From Neobacillus sp. YX16 (GTDB lineage: Bacteria > Bacillota > Bacilli > Bacillales > Cytobacillaceae): a DNA stretch of 64,000 nt. Location of the stretch: NCBI RefSeq assembly GCF_030123505.1, contig NZ_CP126115.1, forward strand, positions 6,152,001-6,216,000. The letters run 5' to 3'. Within the stretch, counting starts at the first letter, position 1. Each line of letters starts with the position of its first letter. The notes under the pieces were generated by a model. The model made no database searches. It was given only the letters and a program-made list of their open reading frames with translations, and was not told the DNA's origin. The position numbers and the translations under genes are program-made. Of this stretch, positions 36,611 to 44,029 are shown piece by piece.

Positions 36611-37015
36611 CTATTTAACCTTTTCTTGTGATTTCAACATGGTAAGGATTTGATTCAACTTTGTATCCAAACTCTTCATGTCCTTCTTTAAATGGGCCAA
36701 TTCTGTTTTAAATGATTCCTGAACATCTTGGCTGTCCAATTTCTCTTCTAATTTTTCTTCTAAATCATCCACTTTTGCATCTACATTAACAATCAACGAA
36801 GAAATATTCGCAATGTCATTTCGACTTGGTACGTTCATAAACTCTAAGTACTTTAATGTGGATTCATCAATCATTTTTTTAAATTGAAGATTCATCTCCA
36901 AAATCTGTCCCATACCTTCAGAAGGGAAATCCTTGCTGATTTTTTCATCAAATAATTTACTGGTTTGGGAATAATAATCCTTCCACATATCATAAAAGTT
37001 AAAGCTTTGGTTCAT
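36611..37015 (-). CDS. phaR: Class IV polyhydroxyalkanoate synthase subunit PhaR
   Basis: 134-residue helical partner required for PhaC activity in Bacillus-type synthases. It begins MNQSFNFYDMWKDYYSQTSK and has a long coiled-coil C-terminus (VDAKVDDLEEKLEEKLDSQD, then LAHLKKDMKSLDTKLNQI). The start is ATG 37015, behind AAGGAGGAAAAGG. The frame is open 37 codons further upstream, but that part lacks an RBS. It is the first gene of phaRBC. Confidence 0.9.
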   Translation of the reverse strand: MNQSFNFYDMWKDYYSQTSKLFDEKISKDFPSEGMGQILEMNLQFKKMIDESTLKYLEFMNVPSRNDIANISSLIVNVDAKVDDLEEKLEEKLDSQDVQESFKTELAHLKKDMKSLDTKLNQILTMLKSQEKVK

Positions 37016-37193
37016 ATCCTTTTCCTCCTTATTCTTTCTAGACGTTTCAATCATACTAACTATATGGAAATAATTAAAGATTAAATATTGAAAATTATCG
37101 AAATACTTTTCTTCTTTTATTGACAAAATCCTCCCTTTTTCGCAAACAACCGTACAATTTCAATTGGTATGATAGGATATTAATCAAAATAAA

Positions 37194-37232
37194 TAAAAAT
37201 CCCCTTTTGCTTTTTTATCAGCAAAAGGGGAT
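37194..37232 (-). terminator. Terminator after GH43 gene
   Basis: A perfect 13-bp stem (37199-37211 with 37220-37232) is followed on the minus strand by TTTTTATTT. It lies 37 bp past the stop. Confidence 0.9.
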
Positions 37233-37268
37233 GGACCTCAAAATTCTATTCCAATTTTTTCAAAACTG

Positions 37269-39842
37269 TTACTCTCCAGCTGGATTTTGGTAAAGGGACT
37301 GGACTTCATTTGCAGGAAGGGCCAATCCATCATAAACTCGCACTTCATCTATTAATCCTTTAAAAGGAGTATCCCAGTAGTTCACACCTAACCCAAATTC
37401 CGCATCAATGGAGGTAAATACATTCGGGAAGTTGATCCCTGTATATTTCGCTACACCATTAACATAAAACACAACGTCGCCTTCTTTTACCGTTAAAGTA
37501 AGATGTGACCACTCACCTACAGGTATAGTCCGATCCGTTACCGCATCATACCACTGGTCACCATTGTGTGACCAAACCATCGTATTACCCCATCCTGTTT
37601 TAGGTACAACACTAATCCAATTATTCGCGGTTTTTGCCCCAAAGAATGAGGTTGTAAATTCAGTGAGTTGTTCAGGCTTTAACCACAATGATACAGAGTA
37701 AGTGTCACCTGTAATTAAGCCGTCATCTAAACGCAGTCCCGAATTTCCATCAAATTTTGCGGCTTGTCCTACTTTACCTTCAGCAAAGGTAATTTGTCCG
37801 CCTTGATTATTAATTCGGTCTCCCGTTACGGCTGCGTCCGTTTTATTTGTTCCCGAACGATCTTTGAAACTATCATTAAAATCGTAGAAAGCCGCTAAGC
37901 CGCCTTCTGCCTTTTTGGTCACTGTAACGGTTATGGTTAATGTTTCAGTGGCATCACCTAGTGTAATCTTCGCCGTTAATTCTACCACAGCATCTTGGGC
38001 ATCATAGCTTGGTCGTGTTACCACGCCTTCAGTGGACACGGCCTCTGGATTGGAAGATTCCCAGGTAATTTTCGCTCCTTTTGTAGCTACGGATGGAAGC
38101 TCTAAATTGCTAATGACAGTAGACGGGAAACTAGTACCTAACTCTTGTTTAATTGCCTGTACTAATTCTTCATCAGAAGATGCATCTACATGACTTCCCC
38201 AAATGACGATTCCTTCATCTGACATTGCACTAAACGTCATCACCCACTGTCCCGATGTAGGGTCATATTGGCGGATAAATACACCATCATACGTTCCTTC
38301 ATTATCGATGGTTAATTCTGCCCGATACTTGCCATACAGTTTCCATGTACCTGTTACTGCTCCAGAAATGGTGTGATCGCTGTTCAACTTCACCCATGTG
38401 GATTCAGTCAATTTACCTGTAATTTCTTTTCCGTGATTAATGAACTTATAGTCACCCGTTACATCACCTTCGGAAACTTTCTTGATTGTTTCACCAGCAT
38501 AGCGGTATGGTGTCGGTACTGGCCATTGTTCAATGTTCTTAAATGTTTGATGTACACGAACTTCATGCATTTCCCCTTGCTGCGGGAAACGAGTATGAGT
38601 CACGATAAATTCCTTGCCTAATTCTTCGTCAATGAGGTAAGAGTTATGTCCTGGAGAAAGGTAGCCTGTACCAATTCCCGTGCCCGCTTCACCAAGATCT
38701 CTTTTAAATAGGAAATTCCCAATCATTTTATTACCGATATCTTTATGATCCTTATTACTTGGGAAGTTGCCTACTCCGATATCAAATGACTCCGGGAATA
38801 CCGCAGGGTTACCTTTTGCATCTACATATGGACCAGCAGGACTCTCTGATCTAAACTGTCTCATCTGATAACCGCCATCAGATGCTAACCCTCCATAGGT
38901 AATGTATAGGTAATAGTAGCCGGATTCCTTATCATAGACAGCGTATGTCCCTTCAGCAGAACGGCCGTATCCAGAGGCAATTTTTGTACCAAAATATCTG
39001 TCTATCATTCTTCCATCTTCTGTAATTCCATCTTTTCCAGGATACTTTGGCAGTCCTGTTTTCTTATCTAATTCTAAAATAAAGGTTCCGCCAGACCAGG
39101 AGCCGTAAGTCATATAAATCTTATTATTCTTAGCCTGAAGAATGTTGGCATCAATTGCATTCGTATAAAGTTTATTATTATAGGCTCCATTTGCCGTAAA
39201 CCAATCAGGATTTACCTCATCGATTACTCCATTTTCAATCAGATCTGCGATATTCGTATTTTCCCAGTGCTTATTTACGGTACTGTTTCGATCATAGGCT
39301 TCCGTATTCGTAAATCCTGAATACATAATGGTATCTACATATTTAAATGGTCCTTCAATGTTCTTCGACACCGCGATTCCGATTGCAGAACGGATATAAG
39401 TGGAAGACACACTATAGTAAATCATATAGGCACCCTTTGTACCATCTTCATTTACATAATGTTTATTCCAAAAAACATCCGGAGCCCAAACAGCATAGCC
39501 GCCTTTGCTGTCTGAATCATTCTCTCCGGCCCATTTAAAGGACTCGGCAAGGTTTGCCGACAAATCTCCATATACCTTATTATTGGGAGTAGTATACCCA
39601 TTTGTGAATCGATCCCAATTGATTAAGTCCGTTGATTTAGCCCCATCAATGTGTGAGCCATAGACATAGTAAGTTCCCGTTTTTGGATCTTTAATGATGG
39701 AAGGGTCATGAACAGAAGCATTTCTAAACTCAAGTGGTTCAGAATTACTTGTTTCCTCGTTGCCAAACGCGGTTATGGGTATTAACAACAGCAGTATTAG
39801 AAAAACAGATATGAAACTCTTAAAAAGACCTTTCTTTTTCAT
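37269..39842 (-). CDS. Secreted GH43 endo-arabinanase-like enzyme with LamG domain
   Basis: 857-residue secreted glycoside hydrolase. The signal peptide covers residues 1-27. The family 43 five-bladed propeller covers about 35-465: catalytic base Asp in VHDPSIIKDP, pKa-modulating Asp in VWAPDVFWN, and the acid Glu in SAEGTYAVYD. A lipocalin-like module typical of long arabinanases follows (about 470-560). Next come an atrophied Ig-like repeat (ITWESSNPEAVSTEGVVTRP) and a C-terminal LamG/concanavalin-like domain (LAAFYDFNDSFKDRSG). It resembles the Bacillus Abn2 type. It likely degrades plant arabinan. Predicted AraR and cre sites lie upstream. Confidence 0.88.
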   Translation of the reverse strand: MKKKGLFKSFISVFLILLLLIPITAFGNEETSNSEPLEFRNASVHDPSIIKDPKTGTYYVYGSHIDGAKSTDLINWDRFTNGYTTPNNKVYGDLSANLAESFKWAGENDSDSKGGYAVWAPDVFWNKHYVNEDGTKGAYMIYYSVSSTYIRSAIGIAVSKNIEGPFKYVDTIMYSGFTNTEAYDRNSTVNKHWENTNIADLIENGVIDEVNPDWFTANGAYNNKLYTNAIDANILQAKNNKIYMTYGSWSGGTFILELDKKTGLPKYPGKDGITEDGRMIDRYFGTKIASGYGRSAEGTYAVYDKESGYYYLYITYGGLASDGGYQMRQFRSESPAGPYVDAKGNPAVFPESFDIGVGNFPSNKDHKDIGNKMIGNFLFKRDLGEAGTGIGTGYLSPGHNSYLIDEELGKEFIVTHTRFPQQGEMHEVRVHQTFKNIEQWPVPTPYRYAGETIKKVSEGDVTGDYKFINHGKEITGKLTESTWVKLNSDHTISGAVTGTWKLYGKYRAELTIDNEGTYDGVFIRQYDPTSGQWVMTFSAMSDEGIVIWGSHVDASSDEELVQAIKQELGTSFPSTVISNLELPSVATKGAKITWESSNPEAVSTEGVVTRPSYDAQDAVVELTAKITLGDATETLTITVTVTKKAEGGLAAFYDFNDSFKDRSGTNKTDAAVTGDRINNQGGQITFAEGKVGQAAKFDGNSGLRLDDGLITGDTYSVSLWLKPEQLTEFTTSFFGAKTANNWISVVPKTGWGNTMVWSHNGDQWYDAVTDRTIPVGEWSHLTLTVKEGDVVFYVNGVAKYTGINFPNVFTSIDAEFGLGVNYWDTPFKGLIDEVRVYDGLALPANEVQSLYQNPAGE

Positions 39843-39858
39843 ATTATCTCCTCCTTAT

Positions 39859-39874
39859 CATTGTACGGACAAAT
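39859..39874. promoter_or_regulatory. Predicted AraR operator upstream of GH43 gene
   Basis: CATTGTACGGACAAAT matches the Bacillus AraR consensus ATTTGTACGTACAAAT at 13 of 16 positions. It sits immediately before the RBS, where a bound repressor would block transcription. A weaker ACGTACAAGT half-match lies at 40066-40075. Confidence 0.6.
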
Positions 39875-39940
39875 AATGTTGATCCCCTTTTTTCAACTTT
39901 ATAGTTTCCTCCAATCCCAATAAAGTTGTACATACAGGTG

Positions 39941-39954
39941 GTAAACCGCTTACA
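39941..39954. promoter_or_regulatory. Candidate cre (CcpA) site upstream of GH43 gene
   Basis: GTAAACCGCTTACA fits the cre consensus except at the first two bases. It is flanked by a 12-bp inverted pair, CAACTTTATAGT (39894-39905) and ACTATAAAGTTG (39990-40001). Catabolite repression would suit an arabinanase. Confidence 0.45.
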
Positions 39955-40084
39955 TAGTTAAACTAGCAAACTACTACTTATTAAACAATACTATAAAGTT
40001 GAAAAATTCTCAATATTCTTTTATACACTTGTTTGAACAAGTTTACAAAAAAATAATATAGATGAACGTACAAGTTGAAAATTC

Positions 40085-40113
40085 AAAAAAAGAACAAGGG
40101 TTTAGTCCCTTGT
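40085..40113 (-). terminator. Orphan terminator upstream of GH43 region
   Basis: A perfect 7-bp stem (40094-40100 with 40107-40113) with loop TTTAGT is followed on the minus strand by seven T residues. No intact gene ends before it, only the remnant at 40114-40276. Confidence 0.75.
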
Positions 40114-40276
40114 CCATTTTCCTTAATTTCCAATGATTGTTAGCAGCCGCCACTGTTTGAAAATGAGTGGCAATTACCTGTGAGGACAGTGTAAGACTGT
40201 CTGCATTTCCTTCATATTCTGTCCGAAGTTTATTCCATACATCTGCAGAGGGCTGGGTATATGCTACACCTTTAGA
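40114..40276 (-). pseudogene. Possible gene remnant without start codon
   Basis: The minus-strand frame encodes a protein-like stretch, GVAYTQPSADVWNKLRTEYE then GNADSLTLSSQVIATHFQ and TVAAANNHW. It begins inside the upstream gene's terminator and runs on into the next terminator without a proper stop. This suggests the 3' end of a deleted gene that kept its terminator. I do not recognise the family. Confidence 0.3.
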
Positions 40277-40277
40277 T

Positions 40278-40310
40278 AAAAAAAGGCGCAGATTAAGCTC
40301 TGCACCTTTT
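40278..40310 (-). terminator. Terminator after YczE-like gene
   Basis: A 12-bp stem (40281-40292 with 40299-40310, one G-T pair) is followed on the minus strand by a run of seven T residues. Confidence 0.85.
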
Positions 40311-40334
40311 AAGATTCACAAACTTATGACTATT

Positions 40335-40970
40335 TTATGCTGCTAGTTTTTGGTGTTCCTTTTTAACAAGTAAATACTTTAGTAGTGTTTTACATTGCGG
40401 TAAGGAAAAGCCTACAATCGGACCCAAGAATAAGGCAATAATCACTGATCCAATCCCGACAGGACCTCCTAATGTCCAACCTAGAATGAGTACAAGTATT
40501 TCCATTCCATTACGAACCCATTGTATACTCCATCCAGTTTTGTCTACAATCAGGAGCATAATACTATCTCGTGGACCAGAACCCAAATCAGCGGAAACAT
40601 AGAGTCCAACCCCATACCCCATTAGAATAATTCCTAAAACAAAGAATAATAGTGCTCCTGTTAAACTATCGATACTTGGCAATAGCCACAAAAAGAAATC
40701 TATGAATAAACCTAGTAACAGCATATTTAAAAATGCACCTATTTTAGGTAACTTTTTCGTTGCAATGGAGGCAGCAGCCAGCAAAAGAAATCCGATAATA
40801 ATCGACCATGTGCCAATCGTCAGCCCCAGCTTCAGAAACATTCCATAATGAAACACATCCCAAGGAGCTACTCCTAACAATTTTCCTTCAATCGTAAAGG
40901 CAGCGCCTAACGCTAAAACAATCAGTCCAAAAACAAAAAAAGACCAGCGAAGAATCCATTCTTTTCTCAT
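40335..40970 (-). CDS. YczE/YyaS/YitT-family membrane protein
   Basis: 211-residue membrane protein with five to six hydrophobic helices. Family segments are LGVAPWDVFHYGMFLKLGLTIGTWSI near residue 32 and VSADLGSGPRDSIMLLI near 125, the latter being the most conserved motif of the YczE/YyaS group. Its biochemical function is unknown. The family is common in Firmicutes and often stands alone, as here. RBS AGGAGA precedes ATG 40970. Confidence 0.85.
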   Translation of the reverse strand: MRKEWILRWSFFVFGLIVLALGAAFTIEGKLLGVAPWDVFHYGMFLKLGLTIGTWSIIIGFLLLAAASIATKKLPKIGAFLNMLLLGLFIDFFLWLLPSIDSLTGALLFFVLGIILMGYGVGLYVSADLGSGPRDSIMLLIVDKTGWSIQWVRNGMEILVLILGWTLGGPVGIGSVIIALFLGPIVGFSLPQCKTLLKYLLVKKEHQKLAA

Positions 40971-41089
40971 AATTTCTCCTATAATCTCAAAACTTTTTAA
41001 CTAGACCACTATACCATATCCATTATAAAGGAAACTATAAAAATTAAATGGAAATCCCCCTAAGCCTTTCTTACGTTGATCAAGATTTA

Positions 41090-41107
41090 TTATTTATGAT
41101 ACGGTTC
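41090..41107 (-). repeat. att-like direct repeat 3 (rlmH 3'-end copy, 16/18)
   Basis: The minus strand reads GAACCGTATCATAAATAA, matching the rlmH terminus GAACCATATCATAAGTAA at 16 of 18 positions and ending in a stop codon in the same frame. The flanking CCTCATTTTGAT is shared with repeat 2. The layout resembles the SCC attachment site of staphylococci. Confidence 0.65.
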
Positions 41108-41170
41108 ACCGCAATATATCAAAATGAGGCATTCATAAATGTTTTCGGTTTATTAACTATTTTTATCTCT

Positions 41171-41872
41171 TCATCCCAATATAGCTACATACTGATTTTG
41201 CAAAACAAACCTATTATCTAACCATCCTAATGTGTTCAAAATATACCCTAAAGAATCGGCGTTATATCTCCCTGCAATTTTTTGATATGCCAATAGCTCA
41301 TAAACTTTATTTGAATCAAAATCTACAGGATATAAGCCGCTCAAAGGATTAACAAAACCAGTAATAGGTTTTTTCAGTTTGCCGTTTTCATCATATATTT
41401 CATTTAAATACTCAGAACCTTTTGTTGATATGTCTATGATGTACTTTTTATTATTGGTCTTGCTGACAACTTCAACTTTGAAATTGTCACGGTAAGTAAC
41501 CTCATATTGGTACTGCCCATTATATACATTAAAATCAAATATCAATTGTGCTGTATTTTCCAAAAAGGAATAAATATAATGGTACATGATTCCACCACTA
41601 CCACCAGTAGCAATACTGATTAATATATCACTTACTCCATTCCCGGTAAAATCCCCCAAGAATATAGCAGGATTGTAGCCTGCATTTTCACGCAGTAGAA
41701 CACTTTTTACCATTCCAGTTCTTCCATTTTGAACGTGCAGGGTTATATTTTGTGTAAATGGACTTGCTGGGGTCTTTATCCCTGTCAAATAGACATAATC
41801 AGGTACTTTATCCCCAGTTACATCACCACTTGCAAACGATACAATACTTGGCTGAGAATAATTTATATACAT
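41171..41872 (-). CDS. FG-GAP/VCBS-type repeat protein
   Basis: 233-residue protein with two calcium-loop-like motifs, SGDVTGDKVPDYVYLTG near residue 15 and GDFTGNGVSDILISIATGG near 72, as in FG-GAP or integrin-type propeller repeats. A third degenerate segment is DFDSNKVYELLAYQKIAGRY. There is no signal peptide. Similar short proteins occur in spore formers with no known role. RBS AAGGAG lies 6 bases before ATG 41872. It lies between two rlmH 3'-end copies, divergent from the next gene. Confidence 0.72.
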   Translation of the reverse strand: MYINYSQPSIVSFASGDVTGDKVPDYVYLTGIKTPASPFTQNITLHVQNGRTGMVKSVLLRENAGYNPAIFLGDFTGNGVSDILISIATGGSGGIMYHYIYSFLENTAQLIFDFNVYNGQYQYEVTYRDNFKVEVVSKTNNKKYIIDISTKGSEYLNEIYDENGKLKKPITGFVNPLSGLYPVDFDSNKVYELLAYQKIAGRYNADSLGYILNTLGWLDNRFVLQNQYVAILG

Positions 41873-42015
41873 AATATACTCCTTCTCATTACGACTATCA
41901 TCATCATTCGCTAACAGCCTACCAGAATGATTACTGCTTACTTACTTGCATTGATTAAGTAATATCTAATAACCAGCAACATAAAATTTATTAGGCATCA
42001 AAAAGGAGGGGAAAA

Positions 42016-42507
42016 ATGAAAAAATTCACTTCTGTCTCTGGGACGGTTACGATGATTCAAGATCATTTTGTAAGTTCAGACGAAGAGTTAAATGGGTGTT
42101 TTAAGTTAATGTCCATATTAGGAGGGGATGGGTCAATAGTAAATTTTGTTATTAGTCCAACGACCTATTTTCTCGACCATGTTATGGTCTCAGTTGGAGA
42201 CCGAATAACTGGTTTTTATGATGCAAATGTACCTGTCATTCTTATTTACCCACCACAATATCAAGCCCATATTATCGTAAAGGATAACCCTTATCAAAAT
42301 GTAAAGGTAGATTTTTTTAACAGCCAACTAGTGAGTAGTGATGGACAGTTACAATTAAATATTTCTAGTTTTACTCCAATCTTATTACAAAACGATCAGC
42401 CCTTCACATTGAATCCTGCAAGCCGAAATCTTCTTGTTGTATATGGTCCTACCACATTTAGCATTCCAGCCCAAACTACTCCCTATAAAATCATTGTGAT
42501 CTGTTAG
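42016..42507 (+). CDS. Hypothetical beta-rich protein
   Basis: 163-residue protein, not recognised with confidence. It starts MKKFTSVSGTVTMIQDHFVS and has a conserved-looking core VGDRITGFYDANVPVILIYP followed by PQYQAHIIVK. The C-terminus is AQTTPYKIIVIC. There is no signal peptide or membrane segment, and the pattern of alternating strands suggests two small beta domains. A strong AAGGAGGGG RBS and a good terminator indicate a real gene. It diverges from the FG-GAP gene, and the two sit together between att-like repeats. Confidence 0.7.
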   Translation: MKKFTSVSGTVTMIQDHFVSSDEELNGCFKLMSILGGDGSIVNFVISPTTYFLDHVMVSVGDRITGFYDANVPVILIYPPQYQAHIIVKDNPYQNVKVDFFNSQLVSSDGQLQLNISSFTPILLQNDQPFTLNPASRNLLVVYGPTTFSIPAQTTPYKIIVIC

Positions 42508-42524
42508 TCGCTTTTAGATGAATT

Positions 42525-42547
42525 AAGGGGCGAAAAAGCCCCTTTTT
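42525..42547 (+). terminator. Terminator after hypothetical gene
   Basis: Stem AAGGGGC with GCCCCTT, loop GAAAAA, then T residues. The following stretch to 42742 holds nothing recognisable. Confidence 0.85.
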
Positions 42548-42742
42548 AATTGATAATCGGTGGCGGAGATGAATGAACTCCTCCCCTTGGTGCACATCTT
42601 TATTTGTCCCTATACTCTATGTAAATTTCACCTTAAATGAGTTTGTACGGATTATTTAGGTCTTATCCTTATTTCAGTTTTAAATTAAGTTAGAAATACT
42701 AGAAAAAAAGGTGCTCTTTTAAGGTTAAACCCAATAATGCCC

Positions 42743-42760
42743 TTTACTTATGATATGGTT
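42743..42760 (-). repeat. att-like direct repeat 2 (exact rlmH 3'-end copy)
   Basis: All 18 bases, GAACCATATCATAAGTAA on the minus strand, are identical to the last 18 of rlmH, and identity extends to 20 bp. The upstream frame reads IRYGEPYHK-stop, mimicking the rlmH C-terminus. Confidence 0.75.
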
Positions 42761-42893
42761 CACCATAGCGAATCAAAATGAGGTTCTCTTGGATTTCTTT
42801 GAAATAATAAAAAGATCAGCTTTAAAAGGCCCGTCTCACTTTCTTTTAAATAAGAAGTCTTGTCCTCAACTGTGTAACCAACGAAGGGAAAAT

Positions 42894-43079
42894 AGGCGGA
42901 AATTTTCCGGTTAGGTACAGAGTGAAGCTCGTTTCGGGGTATATAAGCGGAGGTTTTCCGTCTATGCAACGCAAAATCCTCCATTTTAACGTTTTTTGAG
43001 TCAATAGGCGGAGTTTCTCCGTCTATTTAGGCTATTTTTATTTTATTTACTAACTAAGCGGAATTTCTCCGTCTATTTA
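42894..43079. repeat. Four-unit array of 13-bp hairpins CGGANNTTYTCCG
   Basis: Palindromes CGGAAATTTTCCG (42897-42909), CGGAGGTTTTCCG (42948-42960), CGGAGTTTCTCCG (43009-43021) and CGGAATTTCTCCG (43059-43071) recur every 50-61 bp. The last three are followed by TCTAT. The array fills the space between two att-like repeats and has no coding support. Confidence 0.8.
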
Positions 43080-43231
43080 TCAGATAGGGTGCTTAACCTG
43101 ATCCCCCAATTATCAATCATTTACTTTACCTTCTGACAATACCATTCTTATCACTTCTATTTCCGTTAAGAAAACTTATTCTGTTCTAACCTCCCCAACC
43201 TTAAGGAGAGGTATTTGGCTAAAAGCCTCAT

Positions 43232-43249
43232 TTACTTATGATATGGTTC
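43232..43249 (-). repeat. att-like site 1 at the rlmH 3' end
   Basis: These are the last six codons of rlmH, GAACCATATCATAAGTAA, encoding EPYHK-stop. They correspond to the position used by staphylococcal cassette chromosome recombinases (core TATCATAA). Copies at 42743 and 41090 make it one of three direct repeats. Confidence 0.75.
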
Positions 43250-43711
43250 ATTGCGATTTATTCTGAACGCTCTATAAATCTGCTCCACTAATATTAATTT
43301 CATCAGTTGATGAGGGAAGGTCATTTTTGAAAAAGAAAGCTTTTCATTCGCACGTTTTAGCACTTCTACACTTAATCCTAACGATCCGCCAATAACAAAG
43401 GCAATCTTACTTTTCCCATACGTGGCTAATTTGTCTAACGTATCCGCAAGCTCTTCAGAGGATTGCATTTTCCCATTGATTGCAAGTGCTATTACATATG
43501 TATCCTGGCTAATCTTAGCCAAAATTCTTTCTCCCTCTTTTTGCTTTACCTGAATCATTTCCAACTCACTTAGTTCTTCTGGTGCCTTTTCGTCAGCCAC
43601 CTCAATGACTTCCACTTTCGCATATGAATTCAGTCGCTTTAAATATTCATCAATTCCCATTTTTAAATATTTTTCTTTTAATTTACCAACACTGACAATC
43701 GAGATATTCAC
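43232..43711 (-). CDS. rlmH: 23S rRNA pseudouridine1915 N3-methyltransferase RlmH
   Basis: 159-residue SPOUT methyltransferase that methylates pseudouridine 1915 of 23S rRNA. Family motifs are [22 protein letters not shown] at the N-terminus and [17 protein letters not shown] in the SAM knot. The C-terminal [20 protein letters not shown] carries the catalytic-site residues and ends EPYHK. The start is GTG 43711, since AAGAGGG lies 9 bases upstream and the length then equals the Bacillus protein. TTG 43720 abuts the RBS. Equivalent to staphylococcal orfX. Confidence 0.94.
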   Translation of the reverse strand: MNISIVSVGKLKEKYLKMGIDEYLKRLNSYAKVEVIEVADEKAPEELSELEMIQVKQKEGERILAKISQDTYVIALAINGKMQSSEELADTLDKLATYGKSKIAFVIGGSLGLSVEVLKRANEKLSFSKMTFPHQLMKLILVEQIYRAFRINRNEPYHK

Positions 43712-43756
43712 AATCCACAACCCTCTTTTTTATATTACAAACAGTTTGCAAACAAG

Positions 43757-43922
43757 ATATCCACAGAAGTTATCCACATGTCCACAATTTTTATCCACAT
43801 CTTGTATGGAATCATTTGTTCGCCACAATATATACAGCTGTATTTCGACAATATTCACAACCTGTTGATAAGTTATCCCCAATTACCTTAGATAAAACTG
43901 GAAACGTTTCAACTCATCCACA
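43757..43922. promoter_or_regulatory. DnaA-box cluster upstream of rlmH
   Basis: Perfect TTATCCACA boxes lie at 43770-43778 and 43791-43799. Single-mismatch boxes lie at 43757 (ATATCCACA), 43873 (TTATCCCCA), 43914 (TCATCCACA) and, in opposite orientation, 43863 (TGTTGATAA). Weaker matches lie at 43778, 43819 and 43711. No AT-rich unwinding element or dnaA/dnaN genes are nearby, so this is not oriC itself. Confidence 0.72.
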
Positions 43923-43990
43923 ACTCCTAAAAACATGTATCATTATTATTTACTTTCCTATATGCTTCATTCAGTTTCCTATCATACCAT

Positions 43991-44021
43991 AAAAAAACAG
44001 AAAGGTGATTACACCTTTCTG
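43991..44021 (-). terminator. Terminator of the wal operon after htrC
   Basis: A perfect 10-bp stem (43998-44007 with 44012-44021) with loop ATTA is followed by seven T residues on the minus strand. Confidence 0.9.
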
Positions 44022-44029
44022 CCTTATCA

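Noticed and set aside
42760..42984. 74-codon minus-strand frame between att-like repeats
   Set aside because: It runs through two of the CGGANNTTYTCCG hairpins and ends in the rlmH 3'-end copy. No RBS or family resemblance was seen.
43757..43922. Idea that this is oriC
   Set aside because: dnaA/dnaN are absent nearby and there is no AT-rich unwinding element beside the boxes. The neighbouring gene order fits the left flank of the origin instead.
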